Part shown: in pieces, positions 1-7,931 of the stretch
How the letters are laid out: every line of letters begins with the position of its first letter
Position numbering within the stretch: the first letter of the stretch is position 1
Origin: CALMEH01 sp031409875
Lineage (GTDB): Bacteria; Acidobacteriota; Blastocatellia; Pyrinomonadales; Pyrinomonadaceae
Length of the DNA stretch: 64,000 nucleotides
Reading direction: 5' to 3'
Assembly (NCBI GenBank): GCA_031409875.1
Contig: JANNYB010000015.1
Location: 24,638-88,637 of the forward strand
The notes under the pieces: generated by a model
What the model was told of the DNA's origin: nothing
Seen by the model: the letters and a program-made list of their open reading frames with translations, nothing else
Databases searched by the model: none
Program-made: the position numbers and the translations under genes

Positions 1-2324
1 CGTTATCAAACGAAACGAAAAAAGAACTTTTGCAAAAGCTCATCGAAGCCGAACAATTTGAGCAGTTTTTGCATAAAAAATATCTCGGACAAAAACGCTT
101 TTCGCTCGAAGGTTGCGAAACGGTAATTCCGATGCTCGATCAATTAGTCGAAGGCGCGTCGGCTGCCGGAGTTGACGAAATTTTTCTGGGAATGGCGCAT
201 CGCGGGCGTTTGAATGTGCTTTCAAACATCATTGATTATTCGATGGCGGAGCGCATTTTTACGATTTTTGAGGGAACATCACACCCAAGTTTCCCTGCCG
301 ATGAAGGCGACGTAAAATATCATCAAGGCGCAATCAGCAAACGGCAAACCAAAGCCGGAAAAGACATATTGATTCAGCTTTCGTGTAATCCGTCGCACCT
401 CGAATTTGTTAATCCGGTCGTCGAAGGAATGACTCGCGCACGTCAAGACGAACTTCGCAACGGTCAGCAAAAAAATCGTGAAGAAGTAATTGACCTCGTT
501 TTGCCCGTTTTGATGCACGGCGACGCGGCTTTTGCCGGACAAGGAACGGTGATGGAAACTCTGCAATTAGCGAATTTAACAGGTTATCGCACCGGCGGAA
601 CGATTCATCTCGTCATCAATAATCAAATCGGTTTCACGACTTCGCCTGAAGCCTCGCGCTCGTCAATTTATTCGACGGACGCGGCACAAATCACGCAAAC
701 GCCGATTTTTCACATCAACGGCGACGATCCCGAAGCCGCGTTTCGTGTGATTCAAATTTCGTTGGCTTACCGCCAAGAATATAACAAAGATGTCGTGCTT
801 GATCTTGTCGGATTCAGACGTTTGGGACACAACGAAGGCGACGAACCGAGCTACACGCAACCGCTGATGTATGCGCGTGTCAAAGCGCATCCGGGAACGC
901 GACATCTTTACGCGCAACAACTTATTCGTGAATCGGTAATCACCGAAGAAGATTTGAAACAGATGACCGATTCGGTTGTCGCAAAATACGAAGGAATTCT
1001 GGTAAGAGCCAAACAAATCGCTACGGAAAACCCGAAACGTGCCGAACTTGCCGCGCCGATTTTCGACGAAGACGGCTCGAATGTTTTGGAAACGCCGATT
1101 TCCGCCGAAACTTTAAAACAAGTTTCGGAAAAAATTTCGCTCGTGCCGGACGGTTTTCAAATCAATCCGAAAATGGTTGGACAATTAGCCCGACGCGCAA
1201 AAATGGGAGCGGGCGAAGTGCCGATGGATTGGGGATTTGCCGAAGCAATTTCAATCGGTTCGCTGGTTTTGGACGGTTTTCCCGTGCGCCTCAGCGGACA
1301 AGATTCAGGGCGCGGAACTTTTTCGCATCGCCACGCTTCGATGTATGACGCACGAACGGGCGAACGCTGGTCGCCGCTGACGGAATTAAGAAACGACACA
1401 AATCCGGCAGCGCGATTTTACGTTTTCGACAGTTCGCTTTCGGAGCAAGGCGTTCTCGGTTTTGAATACGGTTATTCGGTCATCGCGCAAAATGATTTGG
1501 TGATGTGGGAAGCGCAATTCGGCGATTTTTCCAACGGCGCACAAGTTATAATTGACCAATATATTTCGTCTTCGGAAGATAAATGGCAACAAAAATGTCG
1601 TTTGGTGATGTTGCTTCCGCACGGTTTTGAAGGTCAAGGTCCCGAACATTCATCGGCGCGTCTCGAAAGATTTTTACAACTTTGCGCGGAAAATAATCTG
1701 CAAGTTTGTTATCCGACAACTCCGGCACAGTATTTTCATCTTTTGAGAAGACAAGTTAAACAAGACATCGTGCGTCCGCTTATCGTGATGACACCAAAGA
1801 GTTTATTGCGTCTGCCGGCGGCGAGTTCGATGGTTGACGAATTGACAAATGGCGGATTTAACGCAGTTTTGGATGACCGCCGCGTGAAAGACAAATCGAA
1901 AGTCAAACGCATTATTTTATGTTCGGGCAAAGTTTTTTATGATTTGGAAGTTGGACGCGCTGATGCGGACGACGACCGTGTGGCAATTATTCGGCTCGAA
2001 CAATTTTATCCGTTCCCGAAAGCGCGGATTCAAGAAATTTTTGCTTCTTATCCGAATGCCAAACAGGTTTTTTGGACACAGGAAGAACCGCAAAATATGG
2101 GCGGCTGGACTTTTGTCGAAAATCGTCTGCGCGAAATTGTCGGCGAAAAATCTCTGCGATACGTCGGCAGAACCGCTTCGGCTTCGCCCGCCACGGGAAG
2201 CTACGCGATTCACAATCTCGAACAAGAAAAAATTGTTCACGATTCGCTGATTGAAGATTCGGACGAAATTTCAGCCGCTTCGACTGCCGAAGTTGCTGAA
2301 AAACTCGCTCCGGCAGGCGCGTAA
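1..2324 (+). CDS. sucA: 2-oxoglutarate dehydrogenase E1 component, 5' truncated
   Basis: Thiamine-diphosphate-dependent E1 subunit that decarboxylates 2-oxoglutarate in the TCA cycle and passes the succinyl group to the E2 lipoyl domain. The frame is open from base 3 with no start, so the N-terminus lies outside the window; about 770 residues remain of a family usually 900 or more. Visible: GMAHRGRLNV near residue 60 (E1 signature), a GHNEGDEPSYTQP block of the ThDP domain near 275, then the transketolase-like pyrimidine domain (GQDSGRGTFSHRHA near 425) and the C-terminal OdhA-type domain (WTQEEPQNMGGW near 690). No E2 (sucB) gene follows; the next gene is an unrelated membrane protein. A hairpin lies right after the stop. 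Identification is secure; only the 5' end is missing. Confidence 0.96.
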   Translation, partial: LSNETKKELLQKLIEAEQFEQFLHKKYLGQKRFSLEGCETVIPMLDQLVEGASAAGVDEIFLGMAHRGRLNVLSNIIDYSMAERIFTIFEGTSHPSFPADEGDVKYHQGAISKRQTKAGKDILIQLSCNPSHLEFVNPVVEGMTRARQDELRNGQQKNREEVIDLVLPVLMHGDAAFAGQGTVMETLQLANLTGYRTGGTIHLVINNQIGFTTSPEASRSSIYSTDAAQITQTPIFHINGDDPEAAFRVIQISLAYRQEYNKDVVLDLVGFRRLGHNEGDEPSYTQPLMYARVKAHPGTRHLYAQQLIRESVITEEDLKQMTDSVVAKYEGILVRAKQIATENPKRAELAAPIFDEDGSNVLETPISAETLKQVSEKISLVPDGFQINPKMVGQLARRAKMGAGEVPMDWGFAEAISIGSLVLDGFPVRLSGQDSGRGTFSHRHASMYDARTGERWSPLTELRNDTNPAARFYVFDSSLSEQGVLGFEYGYSVIAQNDLVMWEAQFGDFSNGAQVIIDQYISSSEDKWQQKCRLVMLLPHGFEGQGPEHSSARLERFLQLCAENNLQVCYPTTPAQYFHLLRRQVKQDIVRPLIVMTPKSLLRLPAASSMVDELTNGGFNAVLDDRRVKDKSKVKRIILCSGKVFYDLEVGRADADDDRVAIIRLEQFYPFPKARIQEIFASYPNAKQVFWTQEEPQNMGGWTFVENRLREIVGEKSLRYVGRTASASPATGSYAIHNLEQEKIVHDSLIEDSDEISAASTAEVAEKLAPAGA

Positions 2325-2380
2325 AATTTGGACTTTGGGCTTTGATTATTCAAACAGCAAAAACCAAAGTCCATCAAATT
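2325..2380 (+). terminator. Inverted repeat after sucA, probable terminator
   Basis: Arms AATTTGGACTTTGG and CCAAAGTCCATCAAATT face each other across about 25 bases, starting at the sucA stop. There is no clear T-tract, so it may be a transcript-end stabiliser or a repeat element rather than a strong intrinsic terminator. Confidence 0.5.
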
Positions 2381-2385
2381 AAATT

Positions 2386-3273
2386 ATGAACAAACGTCAA
2401 ACTGTCTGGCTGATTACCAGATTAATCGGAGTTTATTTTGCTTATTGGGCAATCGTCAGCATTTTGAGTCTTGTCGGCGCGATTTATGCTTACAGTTCTC
2501 TGCCGTCTGCGCCGAAAACTCCGAACAAGCAAACCATCGAAGTCAACGGCATCAGTATTCCGACGACTGCGCCGCGTGCCAATCAAGCCAATTCGAACAC
2601 GCTCGGCGTGGAGAATTCGGCAGACAAAGCCAAAAGTGATGCGATGAAGGAAGTTCTTTGGCAATTGTTTTTGACCATAATTTACGGCGGAATCAGTTTT
2701 TATCTTATCCGCAACGGCAAAATGTTATTCTCGACTTTAGCCCGTGAAGAATTGACGGACGAAACCGAAGAAATCGCTTATTCGACTTCTGCCGACTCGA
2801 AAGAAAAAGTTGTTACATCGCTCGACCTTTCGCCAAGTCCGCCGAGCAAAAAAGAAGAAGTTACTTCGCTAAATCTTTCCGAATATGTTCCGAAATCACA
2901 ACAACTTGCGCCGCCGATTGTCGAAATCGATCCGTTAAAAGAAGAAATTTCTGCGCCGATTGATGTTGAGAAAGAACCGATTGAATTTGTAGAAACGCCA
3001 CCGCAAATCGAACAAAACGAATTTGTAAATCAGCCGTTTTATGCCGATGAGCAACCGACTTTAATCAGACAAATCGAACCGATTTCGGAAGAAGAACCGC
3101 TCGAACTTATCGAACCGCCGATTGTCGAAGAAACCGCGAAAAAACGGGTGAGAAAAGTTAAAGAAATCGCGCCGCCGGAAACCGTTTCGGTAATTGATGA
3201 GCAACCAAACGAAACGCCTTTGCCGTCTGATATTTCGGCTGATTTGCCTTCGGAAGAAAAGCGTTCAGAGTAA
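2386..3273 (+). CDS. Two-TM membrane protein with acidic Pro/Glu-rich tail
   Basis: Not recognised as a known family. Two hydrophobic segments are visible, at about residues 8-38 and 90-112, separated by a polar Ser/Thr/Pro/Asn loop. From about residue 118 to the end the protein is a low-complexity tail rich in Glu, Pro, Ile and Ser, with repeated acidic and proline pairs, probably disordered and cytoplasmic if both termini face inward. It follows sucA by 61 bp, so it may be co-transcribed, but the intervening hairpin argues for partial uncoupling. The last codons run into a class E palindrome (3263-3328). No catalytic motif is seen; a structural or partner-binding role is possible but unsupported. 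Confidence 0.75.
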   Translation: MNKRQTVWLITRLIGVYFAYWAIVSILSLVGAIYAYSSLPSAPKTPNKQTIEVNGISIPTTAPRANQANSNTLGVENSADKAKSDAMKEVLWQLFLTIIYGGISFYLIRNGKMLFSTLAREELTDETEEIAYSTSADSKEKVVTSLDLSPSPPSKKEEVTSLNLSEYVPKSQQLAPPIVEIDPLKEEISAPIDVEKEPIEFVETPPQIEQNEFVNQPFYADEQPTLIRQIEPISEEEPLELIEPPIVEETAKKRVRKVKEIAPPETVSVIDEQPNETPLPSDISADLPSEEKRSE

Positions 3274-3328
3274 CGCATTTCTGCGCGAAGTCCGCGCAGA
3301 CTAATCGCCTGAAGGCGATACTCTGAAC
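3263..3328. repeat. Class E palindrome (TAACGCC/CTCTGAAC type)
   Basis: GTTCAGAGTAACGC faces GCGATACTCTGAAC, with internal small stems (CTGCGCG/CGCGCAG and CGCCTGAAGGCG). The same end sequence (TAACGCC ... CTCTGAAC) recurs at 46073-46145. The left arm overlaps the last codons and stop of the upstream membrane protein. Confidence 0.6.
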
Positions 3329-3337
3329 ATTAAAACT

Positions 3338-4453
3338 ATGTCAAGAAAAATTTTAACCATCGCTTTAGCCTTTGTTTTGGGCATTTTTGCGCTTTCCGTT
3401 TTTCAAAAAACTACGGTTCACAGCCAAACATTAAAAACAAATCCGACCGTAAAAAAATCGGACTCGATAACGATTGCCGCCGTCGGCGACATTATGCTCG
3501 GTTCGACTTCGATTAACGATACGTTTTTGCCGCCAAACGACGGAATTGATATGTTGAAAGGAGTTACGCCGATTTTGTCTTCTGCTGACATTGCTTTCGG
3601 AAATCTCGAAGGTCCGATGCTCGAAGGCGGAAAAACCTCGAAATGTTCACCGAAATCAACGCGCTGTTTTGCTTTTCGTGTGCCGACGCACTACGGAAAA
3701 TATTTGAAAGATGCAGGTTTCGATGTTTTGAGTTTGGCAAATAATCACGCCGCCGATTTTGGCGACTTCGGACTCGAAAGCACGCGAAAAACGCTCGACG
3801 AACTCGGCATCAAACACGCCGGAAGCGATAAATTCGGGCTTGCAACCGTAATCGTCGAATCGAAAGGCAAAAAAATCGCGTTCATCGGATTCGCGCATAA
3901 CAACATCGTGCCGAATGTTAATGATTTGGCATTTGCGAAACAATTAGTCGAAGAAGCCAACAAAAAAGCCGATATTGTTGTCGTTTCATTTCACGGCGGG
4001 TCAGAAGGTCCGACAGCCCAGCGCGTTCCAAATAAAACGGAAGTTTTTGCGGGACAAACACGCGGAAATTTGCCGTTATTTTCAAAAACCGTGATTGATG
4101 CGGGCGCAGATTTGGTTCTCGGACACGGTCCGCACGTTTTGCGCGGAATGGAAATTTACAAAGATCGTCTCGTGGTTTATTCGATGGGAAATTTTGCGAC
4201 TTATGGAATGTTTCGCCTCGAAAATGAAACCGCGCTGACGGCGATTTTTGAAATAAAACTCGCTTTGGACGGAAAATTTGTCAGCGGCAAAATCCACGGC
4301 GGAACGCAACCGGGCAAAGGCGGACCCGTTTTGGATAATTCGGGCGATGCAACCCGAAAATTGCGCGAACTTTCAACCGCCGATTTTCCGACAACTGCGC
4401 CGAAAATCAACGACGACGGAACTTTTACGCCGCAAATGCAAATTTCAAAATAA
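3338..4453 (+). CDS. CapA-family metallophosphatase-like protein, secreted
   Basis: Member of the PGA_cap/CapA family (calcineurin-like phosphoesterase fold), which includes poly-gamma-glutamate capsule proteins and many uncharacterised periplasmic enzymes. An N-terminal signal peptide (about residues 1-29, FVLGIFALSVF core) precedes the domain. Family motifs: AAVGDIMLGS near 48, GNLEGPM near 88, ANNHAADFG near 133, FHGGSEG near 218, GHGPHVLRGMEIY near 261 and YSMGNFATYG near 280; the Asp, Asn-His and His residues are those expected to bind metal. No capB/capC synthase genes lie nearby, so polyglutamate synthesis is not supported by context. A paralogue follows directly, suggesting tandem duplication. 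Confidence 0.88.
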   Translation: MSRKILTIALAFVLGIFALSVFQKTTVHSQTLKTNPTVKKSDSITIAAVGDIMLGSTSINDTFLPPNDGIDMLKGVTPILSSADIAFGNLEGPMLEGGKTSKCSPKSTRCFAFRVPTHYGKYLKDAGFDVLSLANNHAADFGDFGLESTRKTLDELGIKHAGSDKFGLATVIVESKGKKIAFIGFAHNNIVPNVNDLAFAKQLVEEANKKADIVVVSFHGGSEGPTAQRVPNKTEVFAGQTRGNLPLFSKTVIDAGADLVLGHGPHVLRGMEIYKDRLVVYSMGNFATYGMFRLENETALTAIFEIKLALDGKFVSGKIHGGTQPGKGGPVLDNSGDATRKLRELSTADFPTTAPKINDDGTFTPQMQISK

Positions 4454-4472
4454 ACGCCACAACGCGTTTTAA

Positions 4473-4566
4473 TCTATCAGTTATCAGCTATCAGTTATCA
4501 GCTATTTCGGAGAAAAAAGTCTTACTTTCGGAATAGCTGATAGCTAATAACTGATAGCTGATAGAT
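4473..4566. repeat. Inverted heptamer array, unit TATCAGY
   Basis: Left arm 4473-4510 is made of tandem 7-nt units TATCAGT/TATCAGC; right arm 4529-4566 is its reverse complement (GCTGATA units). The loop is about 18 bases. It sits between the two capA-like paralogues. A class A element; see also 52544, 52909, 59605 and 60946. Confidence 0.85.
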
Positions 4567-4664
4567 TTTTTTCTGCTTTGAATAAATTTCACAGTTGAAG
4601 GACAAACGCAATTCGATTATACTTGCGTCATTCATTCTTGATTAAAAACGGAAAAATTAAAATC

Positions 4665-5786
4665 GTGATAAAAAACCCCTTGTTCTTTTTAACTTTGTCT
4701 TTGTGTCTTTGCGTCTTATCGGGCTGTCCTTCAAAACCTTCGGGCAATGAAACAGTTAATTCAACAAATCAAAATTCTGCATCATCAAACAATGCAAAAT
4801 CAACAAATACCGAGCCGATAACAATCGCGGCGGGCGGCGATATTATGATGGGTTCGCCGTTTCCGAATGCTTCGCGGATGCCGCCGAATGATGGCGCGGA
4901 CACTTTCAAAGCCGTCGCTTCGATTTTCCAATCTGCCGACATTGCTTTCGGCAATCTCGAAGGTCCGATGGCGGACGGCGGAGTTTCGGCAAAATGTGGC
5001 GCGGGTTCGAGCAATTGCTACGCTTTTCGGATGCCGACGCATTACGCTAAATATTTGAAAGACGCAGGTTTTGACATTATGAGTGTCGCAAATAATCACG
5101 CTTCGGACTTCGGCGATGCCGGACGCGCTTCGACTCGCAAAGCTCTCGACGGACAAGGCATCAAACACGCCGGAAGCGACAAAGAACAATTTGCAATGAC
5201 GATTGTCGAAGCCAAAGGCAAAAAAATCGCGTTCATCGGTTTTGCCACAAACAGCGTTTCGCCGAACGTCAACGATTTGGATTTAGCGAAAAAATTGGTT
5301 CAAGAAGCCGATAAAAAAGCTGATATTGTCGTTGTATCATTTCACGGCGGCGCGGAAGGCACGAGCAACGTGCGCGTTCTGCCACGCAACGAAATCTTTT
5401 TCGGCGAATCGCGCGGAAATCTGCCGTTATTTTCAAAAACCGTGATTGACGCAGGCGCGGATTTGGTTCTCGGACACGGTCCGCACGTTCTTCGCGCAAT
5501 GGAAATTTACAAAGATCGTCTAGTCGTTTATTCGCTCGGAAATTTCGCCACTTACGGCTGGTTCGGACTTTCGGGCGGAACTGCCGAAACGCTTGTTTTG
5601 GAAGTAAAAATTGATGCGGAAGGCAAGTTTATAAGCGGAAAAATTAACCCGTTTGTCTTGCGCGACAAAGGAATTTTGACCGAAGACAAATCAAATTCCG
5701 CAACCAAAACACTGCGCCGGCTTTCGCAATTAGATTTCCCGAATACCGCGCCAAAAATCGCCGATGACGGAAGTATTACGAAATAA
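4665..5786 (+). CDS. CapA-family metallophosphatase-like lipoprotein
   Basis: Paralogue of the preceding protein with the same order of motifs: AAGGDIMMGS, GNLEGPMADGG, VANNHASDFG, FHGGAEG, GHGPHVLRAMEIY and YSLGNFATYG. The GTG at 4665 is chosen because it gives a compact lipoprotein signal ending in LSGC; an upstream TTG at 4623 would add 14 charged residues and has no ribosome binding site. The lipobox suggests anchoring in a membrane, unlike the upstream paralogue with a plain signal peptide. A Ser/Asn-rich linker of about 30 residues separates lipid anchor and domain. The substrate is unknown; a cell-envelope role is inferred from family and localisation. Confidence 0.87.
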   Translation: MIKNPLFFLTLSLCLCVLSGCPSKPSGNETVNSTNQNSASSNNAKSTNTEPITIAAGGDIMMGSPFPNASRMPPNDGADTFKAVASIFQSADIAFGNLEGPMADGGVSAKCGAGSSNCYAFRMPTHYAKYLKDAGFDIMSVANNHASDFGDAGRASTRKALDGQGIKHAGSDKEQFAMTIVEAKGKKIAFIGFATNSVSPNVNDLDLAKKLVQEADKKADIVVVSFHGGAEGTSNVRVLPRNEIFFGESRGNLPLFSKTVIDAGADLVLGHGPHVLRAMEIYKDRLVVYSLGNFATYGWFGLSGGTAETLVLEVKIDAEGKFISGKINPFVLRDKGILTEDKSNSATKTLRRLSQLDFPNTAPKIADDGSITK

Positions 5787-5805
5787 CTTTCATCAGACAG
5801 CTTCT

Positions 5806-5853
5806 AAAATCCGATGCGGCGCAGCAAATCCTGAAAGCGCGGGTCGTCTCGCA
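5806..5853 (-). pseudogene. Remnant of a winged-helix/TPR protein C-terminus
   Basis: On the minus strand this stretch reads RDDPRFQDLLRRIGF followed by a stop, the usual ending of winged-helix/TPR regulators of this group. The intact gene just upstream on the same strand ends with the aligned sequence VRADPQFIEILRSANF. A palindrome (5868-5919) separates the two, so the true gene's last residues and stop lie partly in the palindrome while this older-looking tail is stranded behind it. Confidence 0.55.
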
Positions 5854-5867
5854 GATTTCTAGGTGAG

Positions 5868-5919
5868 GCAAATTTTTAGAAATGACCAGATACCGCTCCG
5901 GTCATTTCTAAAAATTTGC
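5868..5919. repeat. Palindrome at the 3' end of the winged-helix/TPR gene
   Basis: Near-perfect 20-bp arms GCAAATTTTTAGAAATGACC and GGTCATTTCTAAAAATTTGC around an 11-base loop. The right arm contains the final Asn-Phe codons and the TAG stop of the 5908-7824 gene, so the element supplies its present terminus. It may also act as a terminator for that gene. Confidence 0.75.
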
Positions 5920-7824
5920 GCTCCGTAAGATTTCGATAAACTGCGGGTCGGCGCGGACGCTGTCAAAGTTTGTGCTGACTTTTAGCAGAATTATATTATT
6001 GTCATGTTCGGCGACGGCTTTTCGTAAGTAATCAAAGGCTTTTTCACGTTCATTTAACCCGAGGTAAACAACGGCGAAATGATACGGCGAAACAGACTTT
6101 TCTTTTGCTGTTTCATAAAGTTCTGCTAAAATTTTTCGCGCTTCCGCTTCATTTCCCGTCTTTCCGTAAAGACATCCCAAATCGGCTTTCAAAAATGCAC
6201 TGTCATTTGCGGCGAGAATTTTTCGGTAAAGCTCGAACGCTTCCGTTTCTCTTCCCATTCTGAACAGAGCGCGGACTCTATAACTCTGCGCCATGAGGAA
6301 ATTCGCATCCATTTCCAAAACTTTGTCGGTAACTTCCAAAGTCTTTTCAAATTGGCGCGAAATCAGATACGGCAAAGCCAGTGCGTTGTTGGTTGAAGGC
6401 GAAGTCGGGTCGAGTTCGATGGCTTTCTGCATTTGCGCCAAACTCTCGTCGGTGCGATTCTGAAAAGCCAAAAATTCGCCATACCATTGCCGCGTCGTTG
6501 GATGATTCGGGTTTAGTTCGATGGCGCGAAGATACGATTTTTCCGCGCCGTTCCAATCAAAATCATATTGCGATTGAACGTAAGCCAGCACGGTGTAGGC
6601 TTCGGCGAGTTCGCCATCAATCTCCAATGCACGATTCGCCGCAACGCGGGCTTTCGGCAATGCTTCTTTGTCCCGAACAACCGCGTAAGCCGGATAGATC
6701 GCATAAGTTTCGGCGAGTCCGGCGTAGGCATTTGCGAAATTCGCGTCAATTTCGACGGCGCGTTTGAAATGCGTAATGGCGCGGTTCAAATCGTCCGATG
6801 AACGCTTGTTCCAAAAAAATCGTCCGAGCAAATATTCTTGATAAGCCTGTGCGTTTTCTGTTCCTCGCCGCTCAAAGCGTTGACGTTCAGTCGGGTCTAG
6901 CCGCACCGCCAGAGATTGAACCACTTTTTGACTAATCGAATCCTGCACAGCGAAGATATTTGTAAATTTATCATCGAATGTTTCTGCCCACAGCGTCGCG
7001 CCGTCCGACACGCGAACCAGTTGAACCGTAACTCGAATGTTTTCGTCAATCTTCTGCACGCGCCCGATGATAATTGCTTCGACATCCAATTCACTGCCGA
7101 TTTTTTTCGGGTCGGGTGAAGCGTCCGAGTATTTCAAGACCGCTCTGTTCGGGCGCACAACAATCGTTTTGATGTTGCTGAGCTTTGAAATTAAAACTTC
7201 CGAAAGACCTTGACCGAGATATTCTTCATCCGTTTTCACGCCGATATTTGTGAAAGGCAAAATAGCGATTGTTTTTATCTCACTTACGGTCGCCGCAGGT
7301 TTTGATTTTGGATAAAACCAATAAACGCCAAACGCAATCAGCAAAACTAGCGGAACAGCGAGCCATTTCAATTTTGGATTTCGGATTTCGGATTGTGGAT
7401 TTGAATCTGGAATTTGGAATTTGGAATCCGGAATCTTTGGAGAAGTATCCGATAAAAAACTTTCTTCCAATATCTCGTCTTCCGAATGAATTTCTTTGAC
7501 CGGAGCAATAAATTGATACCCGCGATTCGGCGCGGTCAAGATAAAACGCGGCTCTTTCGTGTTTTCGCCAAGCGTTTTCCGCAAAACAAAAATCGTTTGC
7601 GAAAGATTTGATTCTTCGACAAACGAATTGCCCCAAACCGTGTCGAGCAGTTCGTTCTTCGTCAAAATTTGTCCTCTGTTTTGGATAAAAAAAAGCAGAA
7701 GTTCGACGGCTTTCGGCGTGAGCGGCACAAGTTCATCCGATTCGCGGCGGAAAAGGCGATGACTTTTCGCGTCCAAACGAAATTCTTCAAACTCGTAAAT
7801 CTTTGATTCCGAAAGCTCAATCAT
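5908..7824 (-). CDS. Winged-helix DNA-binding, transmembrane, TPR regulator
   Basis: CadC/ToxR-like one-component regulator typical of Acidobacteriota. Residues about 8-108 form an OmpR/PhoB-type winged helix (LTPKAVELLLFFIQNRG, then VEESNLSQTIFVLRKTLGE). A single membrane helix lies near 153-171 (WLAVPLVLLIAFGVYWF). After it comes a TolB/FlgO-like segment (IAILPFTNIG ... EYLGQGLSEVLISKLS) and then about eight TPR-like helical pairs to the end. The juxtamembrane stretch near residues 129-150 is encoded by a 9-unit heptamer array (7376-7438), so it is probably repeat-derived. Probably senses envelope state through the TPR part; targets unknown. Its C-terminus looks replaced by a palindrome. 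Convergent with the second CapA gene and divergent from the delta-60 gene. Confidence 0.9.
   Translation of the reverse strand: MIELSESKIYEFEEFRLDAKSHRLFRRESDELVPLTPKAVELLLFFIQNRGQILTKNELLDTVWGNSFVEESNLSQTIFVLRKTLGENTKEPRFILTAPNRGYQFIAPVKEIHSEDEILEESFLSDTSPKIPDSKFQIPDSNPQSEIRNPKLKWLAVPLVLLIAFGVYWFYPKSKPAATVSEIKTIAILPFTNIGVKTDEEYLGQGLSEVLISKLSNIKTIVVRPNRAVLKYSDASPDPKKIGSELDVEAIIIGRVQKIDENIRVTVQLVRVSDGATLWAETFDDKFTNIFAVQDSISQKVVQSLAVRLDPTERQRFERRGTENAQAYQEYLLGRFFWNKRSSDDLNRAITHFKRAVEIDANFANAYAGLAETYAIYPAYAVVRDKEALPKARVAANRALEIDGELAEAYTVLAYVQSQYDFDWNGAEKSYLRAIELNPNHPTTRQWYGEFLAFQNRTDESLAQMQKAIELDPTSPSTNNALALPYLISRQFEKTLEVTDKVLEMDANFLMAQSYRVRALFRMGRETEAFELYRKILAANDSAFLKADLGCLYGKTGNEAEARKILAELYETAKEKSVSPYHFAVVYLGLNEREKAFDYLRKAVAEHDNNIILLKVSTNFDSVRADPQFIEILRSANF
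7376..7438 (-). repeat. Coding heptamer array in the winged-helix/TPR gene
   Basis: Nine consecutive 7-nt units: GGATTTC twice, GGATTGT, GGATTTG, AATCTGG, AATTTGG twice, AATCCGG, AATCTTT. Total 63 bp, exactly 21 codons, so the frame is kept. It encodes an Ile/Pro/Asp/Ser/Lys/Gln/Asn linker just before the membrane helix. The same heptamers form the intergenic inverted array at 52909-52974. Confidence 0.8.
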
Positions 7825-7931
7825 AAATTTTGATAAATTTTGAGAACTTTTGATTCTAGTTTTGAAGATTTTTGAAGTCAGGTCAAGCCAAACTCGTCAT
7901 ATCAGATTTTTATTTCGAGGAGATTTGGAAG

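Noticed and set aside
4473..4566. Short direct repeats at the heptamer arrays as a mini CRISPR
   Set aside because: Units are 7 nt with no spacers and are mirrored, unlike CRISPR repeats; no cas gene is present.
3338..5786. Poly-gamma-glutamate capsule operon
   Set aside because: Only CapA-like proteins are present; CapB and CapC synthase genes are absent from the neighbourhood.
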